Shown here: positions 18,423 to 27,633 of the stretch, in pieces
Layout: each line of letters opens with the position of its first letter
How positions within the stretch are numbered: the stretch's first letter is position 1
Assembly: GCF_904846155.1 (NCBI RefSeq)
Contig: NZ_CAJGZP010000001.1
Span: 744,001-808,000 of the forward strand
DNA length: 64,000 nucleotides
Source of the DNA: Psychrobacter fulvigenes
Lineage (GTDB): Bacteria > Pseudomonadota > Gammaproteobacteria > Pseudomonadales > Moraxellaceae
Direction: 5' to 3'
Notes under the pieces: generated by a model
The model's input: the letters and a program-made list of their open reading frames with translations, nothing else
Databases searched by the model: none
Told to the model about the DNA's origin: nothing
Program-made: the position numbers and the translations under genes

Positions 18423-21400
18423 TCACTCCCGCACAAAACCAAAAAACTCATGAAACGCCCAGCCGCGACTGTTATTAGCCTTGATGCTATCAAGTGACAC
18501 TGACGAGTAGGTAATGGCTAACGAACGCAGACTCTTATCAGGCTGAGCCACTTTTAAGTCCTGCAAGACGTCATTTAATGAAGTGCTTAACCATGGCTTT
18601 ATTTGCGCGTGTTCAAAGTTAAAATTCAGCGGCTGAATAGTTTTATTATGAATAGTAGATTTAACTAAACCTTTTTCAAATACATCTTCTGCATAATAAG
18701 CATCAAATCCTGTCGTAGGCGCGTCAGTTTCTTCGTCATCATTAACCATGCGCGGAATTAATAACCAATCGTCTTGCGGAGTACCCGCTCGAAAAGGACT
18801 GATTTGCTGTAAATGAGTATGCGCACGATTGGCTGTGGCTTTGCTATCCCAATAGGCATTGACGTAGTTGAGCTTGGGATTATTAAGTAGATGCCGCATA
18901 ACTTGGTGTTCGAGGTCGCTCAGCGTTTCTACTGTTTTACCATGCGCTGCTTTAATTCTAGGTCTGGCATCAACTTGTGCTAATTGTTCTGCTGTCATTA
19001 GCTCATTTAGGTCATAGCTTGGTGATTTAAACAGCGTGGTCTCAAACCCTGGATGGGTAAAGATAGGGCGCTTGCCATTAGGGTGCTTAAAGTAGCGAAT
19101 ATTGTATTGCAGCAGTAAGATATTTGGCTCATTAGCAACCTTGTCAGGACGATGCCGCCACACACGCCCAGCCAGCTGAATAATGGAGCGTATGGAGGAA
19201 GGTTCTACGATTGCCCAATCATAATCATGGTCACGCCCGACTTCGGCAACAGGAGTGGCAAGCACCATAAAGATATGATTTTTGGCAGGGTTATTAGCAA
19301 TGGCTTGCTTAATCTCAGAATGATCAAAAATACTAACTTTATTATCGCTACGGTCTAAAATTCTATCCAGCTTATTCTCTAAAGCATTGCGCAGTAGTAA
19401 AAGCTGCTTGGCGTGATAGCATGCCACATGTAGGACCGTGTCGTCTGGCACCGTTATGCCGTCTGCTTTAAATAACTGCATGGCGATATTGTTGATGTTA
19501 TTAATATTGGCAACGCGAATGAGTCCAATGCTTGCCCGCACATCTTTATCAGTTTGAAGTTTATTATCAGACAATTCACGATGCTTATCGTGCAAGCCTA
19601 TTGAAGCATCAACCAAAGTCTGCGCCAAACTGCCGTAAAACTGCGACGCTTTATCCTTTGTATAGTTGGCTGAAAAAGGCAGTATTTCTGCCTGTCGTCT
19701 AATAGGTTGCTGGGATAAATAGCTGGCACGTTTTTCACAAAATTGTTTATGAACGTCTTGAAAGTCATTAACGTCGCTGCATTGATCGGATAGCATCGCT
19801 TTGGGCTGCTCGTCATACCAAGCACAAACCACTTTTGGCGTAGGTTTATTCTGACTTTGATTAAACAATTTGCGCCCTTCCATATAAGCCTCAAACAATC
19901 CTGTTACCAAGTCAGGCGTCAAGGTTGCAGATGAAAGCAGCACTCGCGTACCAAAAAGTCCTGCTAGATGCACCAAACGCGAAAGCGCAGGCAAATCCGC
20001 TTGATCAAAGTCATCAGGCTCATCGAGTATCAAATCACTACTGAGCAGTCGCAGCATAGGAGCGATATATTTGCCGCCACGTTTGCACTCAGAGGCTTGG
20101 ATAATATGGTCAACGGTGCAGGTCACAATAGGCGCAAATATTAAATCGCGTGCTTTAGAACTGGCGATGACGGTATCGAGATTCAGCGCCTCATAGTCTT
20201 GATAGTCAATGTCGCTATCAACGATTTCATTTAACAAATCTTCGCTAGATTCACTACCAAAGCTCGTAGATTCATTATCAGGTTCATCGTCCTCTTCATA
20301 TTCACCGAAATATCAGTAATATCATTAGTCTTATTATCGTATGCTAGTTCAAACAGTTTTTTATTAGCACTGCCACCTACCAGTATAGCTAACTGGTCAC
20401 CTGCCAATTTTAAATTTTTACGAAAACTTAAGCCGGTCTGCAAAGTTAGAATCCGCAGTCCTAAAGCGATAGTAAAGCGCGCCCCTTTTTTTGGATCAGC
20501 TAGAGCGTACATGATACGTGCATTACCGATGGTTTTACCTGCGCCTGTCGATGCCATATTAATTCCAAAAAACCCATGCTCGCGCGTGGCTTCTTGCAAA
20601 CCATAAGTCATCTTGAAAGCTTGATTCTGCCATTTAAAACGTTCAATCCCAGTAGGTTTAGCTAATGGATCGTGATTACGTAGTGTTGGCATTTCACTGG
20701 CAATGATAGGAAGTGCACGACAAAAATGTGCTGTAAAAGCGCCAACACCTAGTAAATGTTCTTCAAGAGATTGTTTGACTGTTGGGGTGTTAGCGCTGCG
20801 GTCAGTATTAGCTGCTAGATTTTTAAAGCTGCTATCAACCTTGATGCAGCGAGAATCGTCTTCTTTGAGACTAGAATAATTGTGGTCACCTACCATTAAA
20901 CACAGACGTGATAAATGCAATAAAAACGGGTTGCTGATGGCTTTATTATCATCAACCGCTTGTTGGCTTAATTGCATTAAGGTCGGGTCATTTAAGGCTT
21001 TTTTAGACCAACGCCTGATATTCTTTTGCCAAGCTGGACTATTAATGACTAAATGCTCAAATTGCCAAAAGTCCTTTAATTGCGCTTTGGTCATACCCTC
21101 TAACGACTTAGGATTTTTTACCCAATAGTCGAACGGCTCAATTTTTCCATAAAACTGATTTAAGTCTCTTTTAATCTCTAACGTATTTTGAGGTAATTGC
21201 AAACGTTGAATATCTTTGTAAGGGTAAAAAACCTTTTTGATAGGTGGCAAGCGGTGATGAGTGACAATCAGCCAAGCGACCCACTGTGCTAGGGGTGGCA
21301 TAGCTTTTATATTGACGACATCTTTATTAGCATTAGATAGTAGATTTTCTATATTGTTATTTTCTAACCATTTATTTAAATTCATTAAATGATCAAGCCA

Positions 21401-21904
21401 TGCTTCGTCAGTGCTGCAATCGCCAATCATTAGCTCAAACAGTTTTAATGATATCCATTCATGCCGATAAGAATCGCCTTGTTTACTACCGACAAGGAGT
21501 TTCTTTTGAAAACCAACCGTTGATTTGCCAATGTCGTGGAGTAATGCAGCAAGTATAGCGATAATTTGAATACTACTGGCATAACTCCATTCATTCTCCC
21601 ACTCACTGTGCAGAATATTTCTTTTGGTACGGTTCACAGGAACCACCCCAACCTCATTAAACTGACGTTTATTACCTACCACCCATACCAGCTCCATCAG
21701 CTGACGAGTCTTATTACGATGACAGCTGACCGCCGTAGTTTTGGTCGCTGACTTACGCAAGAGCTGCTTAACCGTCTGTAGCCCATCCTCAGTAATAGCC
21801 GTCTGCCAAACGTTATCACCAATGCGGTTAGCAAAGGAGTCTAAGATACGCCGTGTGCGCTTAAGTGATTTTTTCTCACATTGGGAGACAAAGGTAACAA
21901 TCAT
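18423..21904 (-). pseudogene. cas3: Cas2-3 fusion nuclease-helicase, frameshifted
   Basis: Two abutting frames together encode the I-F Cas2-Cas3 fusion. The first (21904 down to about 20310, about 530 residues) holds the Cas2 domain, the HD nuclease (HDIGKS near residue 117) and helicase motif I (TGAGKT). The second (about 20307 to 18423, about 625 residues) holds motif II (LILDEPDDF), motif III (LLSSATL) and motif VI (QLAGRVWRHR). The break fits loss of one T in the TTT run at 20308-20310, since adding one restores a continuous acidic linker. It starts four bases after cas1. The frameshift may be real, a sequencing error in a homopolymer, or tolerated by slippage. Confidence 0.88.
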
Positions 21905-21907
21905 TTT

Positions 21908-22900
21908 CTACACCTTCCACTTAGTCATCGCTAACTGTTTAACCACCTCAAACTGATAATCCAGCGCTTTGTGCTTGGTAAACATATTAATGCACTCTTG
22001 GCGAAACTCTTGCTCGCTCATATTTTCACTAGCACAGATAAAGGCAAGGGGTAGCACTAACGCATCTTTGATGATATCTGCAATATCGAACACCAAGGCA
22101 CCGCGTCGCGTCTTACCATGCATCACCGCGAAACCATGCGGAATGCCGAGTGTCCACGCTGTGGTTGCTCCAAGTCCATAAGCCAGATAGTTGCCATGAT
22201 TTAAGAAACCATTGGCTTTATCAATACCTTCATGCTCACGAGTAAAGCCATCATAACCAGTATTTTTCGCTGCTAATTTATACAGCTGTTTGGTCAGGCG
22301 AGCTTCCAGTTGCAATAAATGCATGACCTCGGTCTGCTTATCGATTTGCTGGATATTATCATTAAGCAATATTTCTACCGCATCGATATTGCTATCAAAA
22401 CCCCAGCGTTTAAAATCACTGTCTTTATTCCATACCGCTTGCAGATAAGCAATGCGGGCTATTTGCAACTGTTTGGCAGCGGCAAGACGTTTATCATCGT
22501 CCCACCACCAGCTCATCCAGCTTTGAACATATTCTGTTGGTCGATACTCGCTTTGCGGAGTCATCCATTCGACATAGACTTCACGCTCGCTGCCCATAAA
22601 TAATGGCATGCCACCACCACCACAAAAGCCCACTAATACACCCGCTTGAGAAAGCAGGCGCATCGCTGCTTGGGTAATAGATGTGCCAGTACCAAGCAAT
22701 AGTGAGGTAGTGTTAGCAATCGGAATGTTATAGTAGAGGTTCGCTTTATCATCTTCGGTAAGATACAACACACGCCCGTCTTTTTGCATGACTCGACAAT
22801 GCGATAGATAATAGATATTGGCACGTTTAGAGTGCAAAATGGTTTTAAGGTCTGAAGAGGCAAAGCTATTATCAGTATAAGGGTTGCTAGGTTTGCTCAT
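21908..22900 (-). CDS. cas1: Cas1 (type I-F) spacer integrase
   Basis: Protein of 330 residues from MSKPSNPY; the ATG at 22900 follows a GGAAAT site, while an upstream ATG adds seven residues. Cas1f with Cas2-3 inserts new spacers. Metal-binding residues are visible in the LEARLTKQLYKLAA helix (Glu), FAVMHGKTRRG (His) and ALVFDIAD (Asp). The GFCGGGGMPLF segment near residue 90 is typical of I-F Cas1. It is the first gene of the cas operon, followed after three bases by cas2-3. The 5' 73 codons and upstream region have a diverged second copy at 36173-36988. Confidence 0.95.
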   Translation of the reverse strand: MSKPSNPYTDNSFASSDLKTILHSKRANIYYLSHCRVMQKDGRVLYLTEDDKANLYYNIPIANTTSLLLGTGTSITQAAMRLLSQAGVLVGFCGGGGMPLFMGSEREVYVEWMTPQSEYRPTEYVQSWMSWWWDDDKRLAAAKQLQIARIAYLQAVWNKDSDFKRWGFDSNIDAVEILLNDNIQQIDKQTEVMHLLQLEARLTKQLYKLAAKNTGYDGFTREHEGIDKANGFLNHGNYLAYGLGATTAWTLGIPHGFAVMHGKTRRGALVFDIADIIKDALVLPLAFICASENMSEQEFRQECINMFTKHKALDYQFEVVKQLAMTKWKV

Positions 22901-22993
22901 TATATTTCCATTTCGCGGCAAAAAGCCATATCATATGTATGGGTTTAATATAGTTAAGATAGTACTATTAAACAATAGTCAGTCAGAGATAGC

Positions 22994-23010
22994 ACGACAC
23001 TTAGTGTCGT
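22994..23010. promoter_or_regulatory. 17-bp palindrome upstream of cas1
   Basis: ACGACAC and GTGTCGT are separated by TTA, about 94 bases before the cas1 start. The second copy at 36484-36500 keeps both arms exactly while its surroundings and the central triplet differ, which suggests a protein-binding operator or an RNA hairpin under selection. Confidence 0.5.
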
Positions 23011-23162
23011 TTATATTATGAGTGTTTACTAAGATTGGATTTTAGAATAGAGATACTACAAATTTAAAAGACTATAAATTAACTGAGTTTATGAAATAGA
23101 GAAATGATTAATGAAAATTCTCACACTTGCAGACCTTAGAAAGAGGTCCCTCCATGATCAAC

Positions 23163-23436
23163 GTAATAGTACTGCGTTATTCACGCCCATCAAGGATCCG
23201 TGGATTTAAATGCTTAAGTCGGTCTATTTTTTCAACCAAAATCACATCGTTTGCATTAGCATTTTCGATCAGCTGCATCAGCTGCATCAGCTTTGGAAGT
23301 ACTAGCTTTGCTCCTGATTTATTCTAGACATAAACGCAGCAATTTTATGATCATTAGCAAGATGTATAAGCTCATTTTTGGCACGCTTAGCGTCTTGTTC
23401 TTTGGTAGACGCTCGTAGATACGCTCTGATAAACAT
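23163..23436 (-). pseudogene. Serine recombinase (resolvase) remnant upstream of cas1
   Basis: On the minus strand from the ATG at 23436 the frame reads MFIRAYLRASTKEQDAKRA, the start of a Tn3/IS607-like resolvase with the catalytic Ser in RAST. It continues to KIAAFMSR, then shifts frame. The second part reads ANDVILVEKIDRL, the usual resolvase core. A tandem 9-base duplication (AGCTGCATC) lies at the shifted part. The C-terminal part is gone. It reads towards cas1, about 260 bases upstream. A related remnant occurs in the same place before the second cas1 fragment. Confidence 0.75.
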
Positions 23437-23597
23437 AAACATCTAAAATAGCCTGTTATAAGTGATTCCATTATAGCAGTCTGTTTTAAGTGGTTTGTTA
23501 ATAGGTTTGAAGGGTCAAATAGCTGGTTCCCTTGGGGTATACGTTTTTCAGACTGATATATAGATAAGGAAATAGATAAGATCAAATGCAATTTATT

Positions 23598-23990
23598 TTA
23601 TTCACCCTGTTCAAGATCTTCTAATATGGCGCACTCTGCGTTTTCATCACCTGAGCAATGATCAGCAGAAATCTGTAATAAGCTCACCATATCTTGCAAT
23701 TGAGCTATTTTTTGTTTCAAAGTTGCGATATGTTGCAGTGTCAATTGTTTAACATCAGCACTCTGCCGATCTGTATTTTTCCACAAATTAAGCAATTCTT
23801 TCATCTGTTTGGAGGAAAAACCTAAATCACGAGCCTGTCTTAAAAAGCATAAGTTTTTTATATCTTGATTAGAGTAGATTCGATAACCTGAATTCGAGCG
23901 TTTGGCGGTATCAAGCAAACCGATTTGTTCATAATAGCGAATCATTTTGGGAGAGATTCCTGATCGCTCTGACGCTTGACCGATATTCAT
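23598..23990 (-). CDS. cueR: CueR-type copper-responsive MerR regulator
   Basis: Protein of 130 residues. The MerR HTH (IGQASERSGISPKMIRYYEQIGLL) is at residues 3-27, followed by the long dimerisation helix. The C-terminal loop CSGDENAEC gives the Cys-X7-Cys pair that binds Cu(I) in CueR, distinguishing it from zinc or cadmium sensors. It lies 65 bases downstream of copA on the same strand, so it is probably co-transcribed. Its likely targets are the two 19-bp-spacer promoters between copA and the CopZ-like gene. Confidence 0.9.
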   Translation of the reverse strand: MNIGQASERSGISPKMIRYYEQIGLLDTAKRSNSGYRIYSNQDIKNLCFLRQARDLGFSSKQMKELLNLWKNTDRQSADVKQLTLQHIATLKQKIAQLQDMVSLLQISADHCSGDENAECAILEDLEQGE

Positions 23991-24055
23991 AACTTTCCTC
24001 CTGATATAAAAAGGGTTAAAGCCAAACGGCTACTTTAACCCTATCTTAATATAAT

Positions 24056-26533
24056 CTATGCTTTAATCGCTGGCACCTGAAAGTACTTTAAACGTAAGGC
24101 ATTACCTAGCACAAAAACAGAGGATAGCGCCATTGCTCCTGCGGCAAAAATGGGTGACAGCAAAATACCAAATGCTGGATATAAAACCCCTGCGGCAATT
24201 GGTATCAGGGCAATGTTATAGAAAAATGCCCAAAATAGATTCTGTCGAATATTTTTGATAGTCGCTTTACTTAAAGCAATCGCATTAGGGACGCCTTGTA
24301 GACTACCTGACATCAACACCACGTCTGCTGCTTCAATTGCCACATCTGTCCCTGTCCCAATTGCCAGACCGACATCCGCTTGAGCAAGAGCAGGGGCATC
24401 ATTAATCCCATCACCAACAAAAGCCACTCGTCCATACTGTTGTTGCAGCTGACGTAGTGCATCTACTTTTCCATCAGGCAACACTTCTGCGACCACCTGA
24501 TCAATATGTAGTTTTGCTGCAATTGCTTGGGCGGTATGCCGATTGTCGCCTGTAATCATTGCCACTTTTAAGCCCAGTTGATGTAAACCTGCAATAGCAG
24601 TATAAGTGGTATCTTTAATAGGGTCTGCAACGGCAATAATGGCTGCTAGCTTTTGGTCAATCGCGACATAAAGTGGGGTTTTACCTTCTTGTCCTAAGCG
24701 TGCAGCCTCATTTTCAAAAGGTGTAACATCAAGCTCTAATTGCTTCATATAACGATCAGCACCAATATGAATGGTTTGACCTGTCACTTCCGCTTTAATC
24801 CCTAGTCCGGTCACAGAGTCAAAGGCGGTAATCGGTAATAAGCTGATATTTTGTTGTTCTGCGGCTTGAACAATGGCTACGGCAATGGGATGTTCAGACT
24901 TTGCTTCAACCGATGCCACAATACGCAAGACTTGCTCATGTTGAAACCCTTGTTGGACATGAAAATCCGTTAAGGTTGGTTTACCTTCGGTCAAGGTGCC
25001 GGTTTTATCGACCGCAATGACTTTAACTTCCTGTAAAGCTTGTAACGCTTCACCTTTACGGAATAAGACGCCCATTTCTGCACCGTGACCTGTACCAACC
25101 ATAATGGAGGTAGGGGTTGCCAATCCCATTGCACAGGGACAAGCAATGATTAAGACAGCAACGGCATTAACGAGACTAAACGTCAAAGCAGGCTCAGGAC
25201 CAAGAACAAACCACACAGCAAAAGTCAGAGCTGCTAAGAACATGACCATGGGAACAAACCACATAGTGACTTTATCAACCAATGCCTGAATCGGTAATTT
25301 AGATCCTTGAGCCTGTTCAACCATGCGAATGATTTGCGCCAATACCGAAGAGTCGCCAATGGCCGTTGCCCGAAAATTCAAAGTTCCATTCTGATTGATC
25401 GTCCCTCCTACCACTTGATCACCCACTTGTTTTTTAACAGGAACGGGTTCACCCGTAATCATGGATTCATCAATATAGCTTTGACCTTCAACCACTTCAC
25501 CATCAACAGGAACACGCTCACCGGGACGAATCTCAACGATCGTTTCTGTGGTTACTTCTGCAATCGGTACTTCATTCACTTGCCCATTATGGTGAACACG
25601 CGCTGTTTTTGCCTGCATACCCACTAGATGTTGAATGGCTTGAGAGGTACGTCCTTTGGCTTTTGCCTCAAAATAACGCCCTAATAAAATTAAGCTTACA
25701 ATCACAGCGGCCGCTTCGTAATAAACATTCACAGTGCCCTCGGGTAGAACTTGTGGAATAAATGTTGCGACTAGCGAAAAACTATAAGCCGCCAGTGTTC
25801 CAACCGCCACCAATGAATTCATATCCGGTGCAAAACGCCATAATGCCGGAATACCTTTTTGATAAAAACGTCGCCCTGGAAAGATAAGAACCAGCGTCGT
25901 CAAAACAAATTGAATCAACCAGCTTTGTTGCGTGCCGATATTGTCCACGACCCACATATGAAAAGCTGGAATCATATGTGACCCCATTTCTAGAATAAAA
26001 ACCGGAACGGCCAAAATCAAAGAGATGATTAAATCTCGTTTCAGCTGCTGCTGTTCCGTGGCTTTCTTGTCCTGTTGGTCACTTTGATCCTGCTCAACCA
26101 GCTTCGCATGGTATCCCGCTTTTTTAACGGCCTGAATCAGATCGCTACTCTGTACCTGAGTGTTGCCTTGTACCCATGCTCGTTCAGACGCAAGGTTGAC
26201 GTTTGCTTGTTGTACACCCTCAACCTTTTTTAATGCTTTTTCTACCCGACCAACGCAAGAAGCACAGGTCATACCTTCGATTGAAAGCTCAATCGGCTGA
26301 GATGCCAAGATCTTATAACCGGCTCGTTCTACGGCTTTGGTTACTGCGATAAGGTCTAAAGGTTGAGATGAGGAAATCATGGCTTTTTCAGTCGCAAGAT
26401 TCACCTCAGCATTTTCAACACCTTCAACTTTTTTTAATGCTTTTTCTACTCGTCCCACACATGAAGCACAAGTCATACCCTCAATGGGCAATGTCTCACT
26501 ATAAAGATAAGACTTACTATTTTCTGAATTCAT
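24056..26533 (-). CDS. copA: CopA Cu(I)-exporting P1B-type ATPase
   Basis: Protein of 825 residues from the ATG at 26533, which has GAGG five bases upstream; an earlier ATG adds seven residues. Two N-terminal heavy-metal domains each carry GMTCASC. The ion-binding helix has [10 protein letters not shown], the phosphorylation site is [11 protein letters not shown], and the hinge is [16 protein letters not shown]. The CPC motif and paired HMA domains indicate Cu(I) or Ag(I) export across the inner membrane. It is divergent from the CopZ-like gene and followed by cueR. Intact. Confidence 0.95.
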   Translation of the reverse strand: MNSENSKSYLYSETLPIEGMTCASCVGRVEKALKKVEGVENAEVNLATEKAMISSSQPLDLIAVTKAVERAGYKILASQPIELSIEGMTCASCVGRVEKALKKVEGVQQANVNLASERAWVQGNTQVQSSDLIQAVKKAGYHAKLVEQDQSDQQDKKATEQQQLKRDLIISLILAVPVFILEMGSHMIPAFHMWVVDNIGTQQSWLIQFVLTTLVLIFPGRRFYQKGIPALWRFAPDMNSLVAVGTLAAYSFSLVATFIPQVLPEGTVNVYYEAAAVIVSLILLGRYFEAKAKGRTSQAIQHLVGMQAKTARVHHNGQVNEVPIAEVTTETIVEIRPGERVPVDGEVVEGQSYIDESMITGEPVPVKKQVGDQVVGGTINQNGTLNFRATAIGDSSVLAQIIRMVEQAQGSKLPIQALVDKVTMWFVPMVMFLAALTFAVWFVLGPEPALTFSLVNAVAVLIIACPCAMGLATPTSIMVGTGHGAEMGVLFRKGEALQALQEVKVIAVDKTGTLTEGKPTLTDFHVQQGFQHEQVLRIVASVEAKSEHPIAVAIVQAAEQQNISLLPITAFDSVTGLGIKAEVTGQTIHIGADRYMKQLELDVTPFENEAARLGQEGKTPLYVAIDQKLAAIIAVADPIKDTTYTAIAGLHQLGLKVAMITGDNRHTAQAIAAKLHIDQVVAEVLPDGKVDALRQLQQQYGRVAFVGDGINDAPALAQADVGLAIGTGTDVAIEAADVVLMSGSLQGVPNAIALSKATIKNIRQNLFWAFFYNIALIPIAAGVLYPAFGILLSPIFAAGAMALSSVFVLGNALRLKYFQVPAIKA

Positions 26534-26566
26534 AACAGCCTCTATCATGTTCAATCTATTATCAAC

Positions 26567-26597
26567 AGCATATAGGTTGACATCATGGTAAGGTCAA
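26567..26597 (-). promoter_or_regulatory. MerR-type promoter of copA
   Basis: On the minus strand TTGACC (26592-26597) and TATGCT (26567-26572) are 19 bases apart, the stretched spacing typical of MerR-family promoters. The spacer holds a dyad (CTTACC...TCAACC) fitting CueR control. Confidence 0.65.
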
Positions 26598-26619
26598 GTA
26601 TATTTTTTCAAAAATGTGT

Positions 26620-26650
26620 TTGACCTTACCATTATGACAAGGCTTAAGCT
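26620..26650 (+). promoter_or_regulatory. MerR-type promoter of CopZ-like gene
   Basis: TTGACC (26620-26625) and TAAGCT (26645-26650) are separated by 19 bases containing CCTT and AAGG half-sites. It mirrors the copA promoter 23 bases away, so one CueR could drive both directions. Confidence 0.7.
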
Positions 26651-26684
26651 TAGTGATGAAATAAAACTTATTTGGAGAAAGGGT

Positions 26685-26879
26685 ATGAAACTATTGATTG
26701 CAAATATGAACTGTGGCGGTTGTGCCCGTGGTGTGACAGCAGCTATTCAGAATATCGACTCAAAGGCCAAGGTTAAGATTGATTTAGCAGCCAAAGTGGT
26801 CAGTATCGAAACCATCGCCAGTATTGAGCAGATGACAGCTGCTTTAGCAAAAGGCGGTTTCCCTGCACAAGCGCAATGA
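26685..26879 (+). CDS. CopZ-like HMA metallochaperone
   Basis: A 64-residue protein that is one heavy-metal-associated ferredoxin fold: KLLIANMNCGGCARGVTAAI with a Cys-Gly-Gly-Cys metal site near residue 10, then the VKIDLAAKVVSIE and TAALAKGGFPAQ strands. The start at 26685 has a GGAGAAAGG ribosome site; an upstream frame adds unrelated residues. It is divergently transcribed from copA with a copper-type promoter, so it probably delivers Cu(I) to CopA. CGGC instead of the more common CASC or CxxC context makes the metal assignment an inference. Confidence 0.85.
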   Translation: MKLLIANMNCGGCARGVTAAIQNIDSKAKVKIDLAAKVVSIETIASIEQMTAALAKGGFPAQAQ

Positions 26880-27071
26880 ATCAGCCTTATAAACGCGCAG
26901 CCTATCTGTTTGACAGAAAGGACGATGGGCTGAATCACATCTGAAAATATTGACCAGTTGAAAAAAATCTGACATGGGCAACTGCATCTTAGTGATGCGT
27001 TTGCCCCGCGCCTTTGGTTATAGGTCTACTTTTAATGATAAAAAGTGGACAGTGTTATCAAAATGAATACT

Positions 27072-27482
27072 TTATCTATGACACGAGTTATCGGCAAGCG
27101 CATGCAATATTCCGCAGGATTCAGCTAGCGCTTCACTTGTGCATTTTTGCCGCAACGCTAGTAGATGTTGCTTTAATTGTATCAGCTCTTCGATACGTGT
27201 CTCTACCGCATCGATATGCTCATCCAATAGCACATTGACCTCACCGCAGTTTTCATCAGGTTTATCTCTATATTGAAGCAGGGTTCGTACTTCATCCAAA
27301 GTCATATCGAGCGTACGGCAGTGCAGGATAAATTGTAGACGCTCAAAATGCGCTTCATTATACAAACGATAGTTGCCTTGGCTACGCGCAGGTTTTGGTA
27401 ATAACCTCTCTTTCTCATAATAGCGAATGGTTTCGACCGTCGCACCGGTGCGCGTGGCAAGCTCACCAATTTTGATTAGCAT
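27072..27482 (-). CDS. cadR: CadR/PbrR-type Cd(II)/Pb(II)-responsive MerR regulator
   Basis: Protein of 136 residues with the MerR HTH at residues 3-28 (IGELATRTGATVETIRYYEKERLL). The cysteines match CadR/PbrR: one in DENCGEV near residue 77 and a C-terminal pair in QKCTSEALAESCGIL. A His-containing tail (LADNSCHR) is present. Such proteins activate a divergent cation ATPase when cadmium, lead or zinc binds. It is transcribed away from cadA, and the shared 150-bp gap contains the expected operator. Confidence 0.9.
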   Translation of the reverse strand: MLIKIGELATRTGATVETIRYYEKERLLPKPARSQGNYRLYNEAHFERLQFILHCRTLDMTLDEVRTLLQYRDKPDENCGEVNVLLDEHIDAVETRIEELIQLKQHLLALRQKCTSEALAESCGILHALADNSCHR

Positions 27483-27577
27483 GTGTATCTCCTTAAATAG
27501 TATTTTCTATTATCTAAACAATAAAGTAACTATAAGGTTTGCTGATAAAAAATCAAACCTCTTTATCGTTAAAAGTC

Positions 27578-27608
27578 TTGACCCTAAAGTTACTATAGGG
27601 TTCATACT
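27578..27608 (+). promoter_or_regulatory. CadR-type promoter of cadA
   Basis: TTGACC (27578-27583) and CATACT (27603-27608) are separated by 19 bases. The spacer carries the dyad ACCCTA...TAGGGT, nearly the consensus of CadR/PbrR operators. It lies 26 bases before the cadA start. Confidence 0.8.
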
Positions 27609-27633
27609 GCCTTTAACAAGAGGAGAAGTGATT

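Larger units (their letters stand above)
22682..23540. repeat. Direct repeat copy A: cas1 5' end plus upstream region
   Basis: Homologous to 36173-36988 in the same orientation. By eye, the cas1 part differs at roughly seven of 219 positions, while the non-coding part is much more diverged and has small indels. Both copies contain the cas1 start, a 17-bp palindrome and a decayed serine-recombinase gene. The metal cargo lies between them. Confidence 0.85.
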
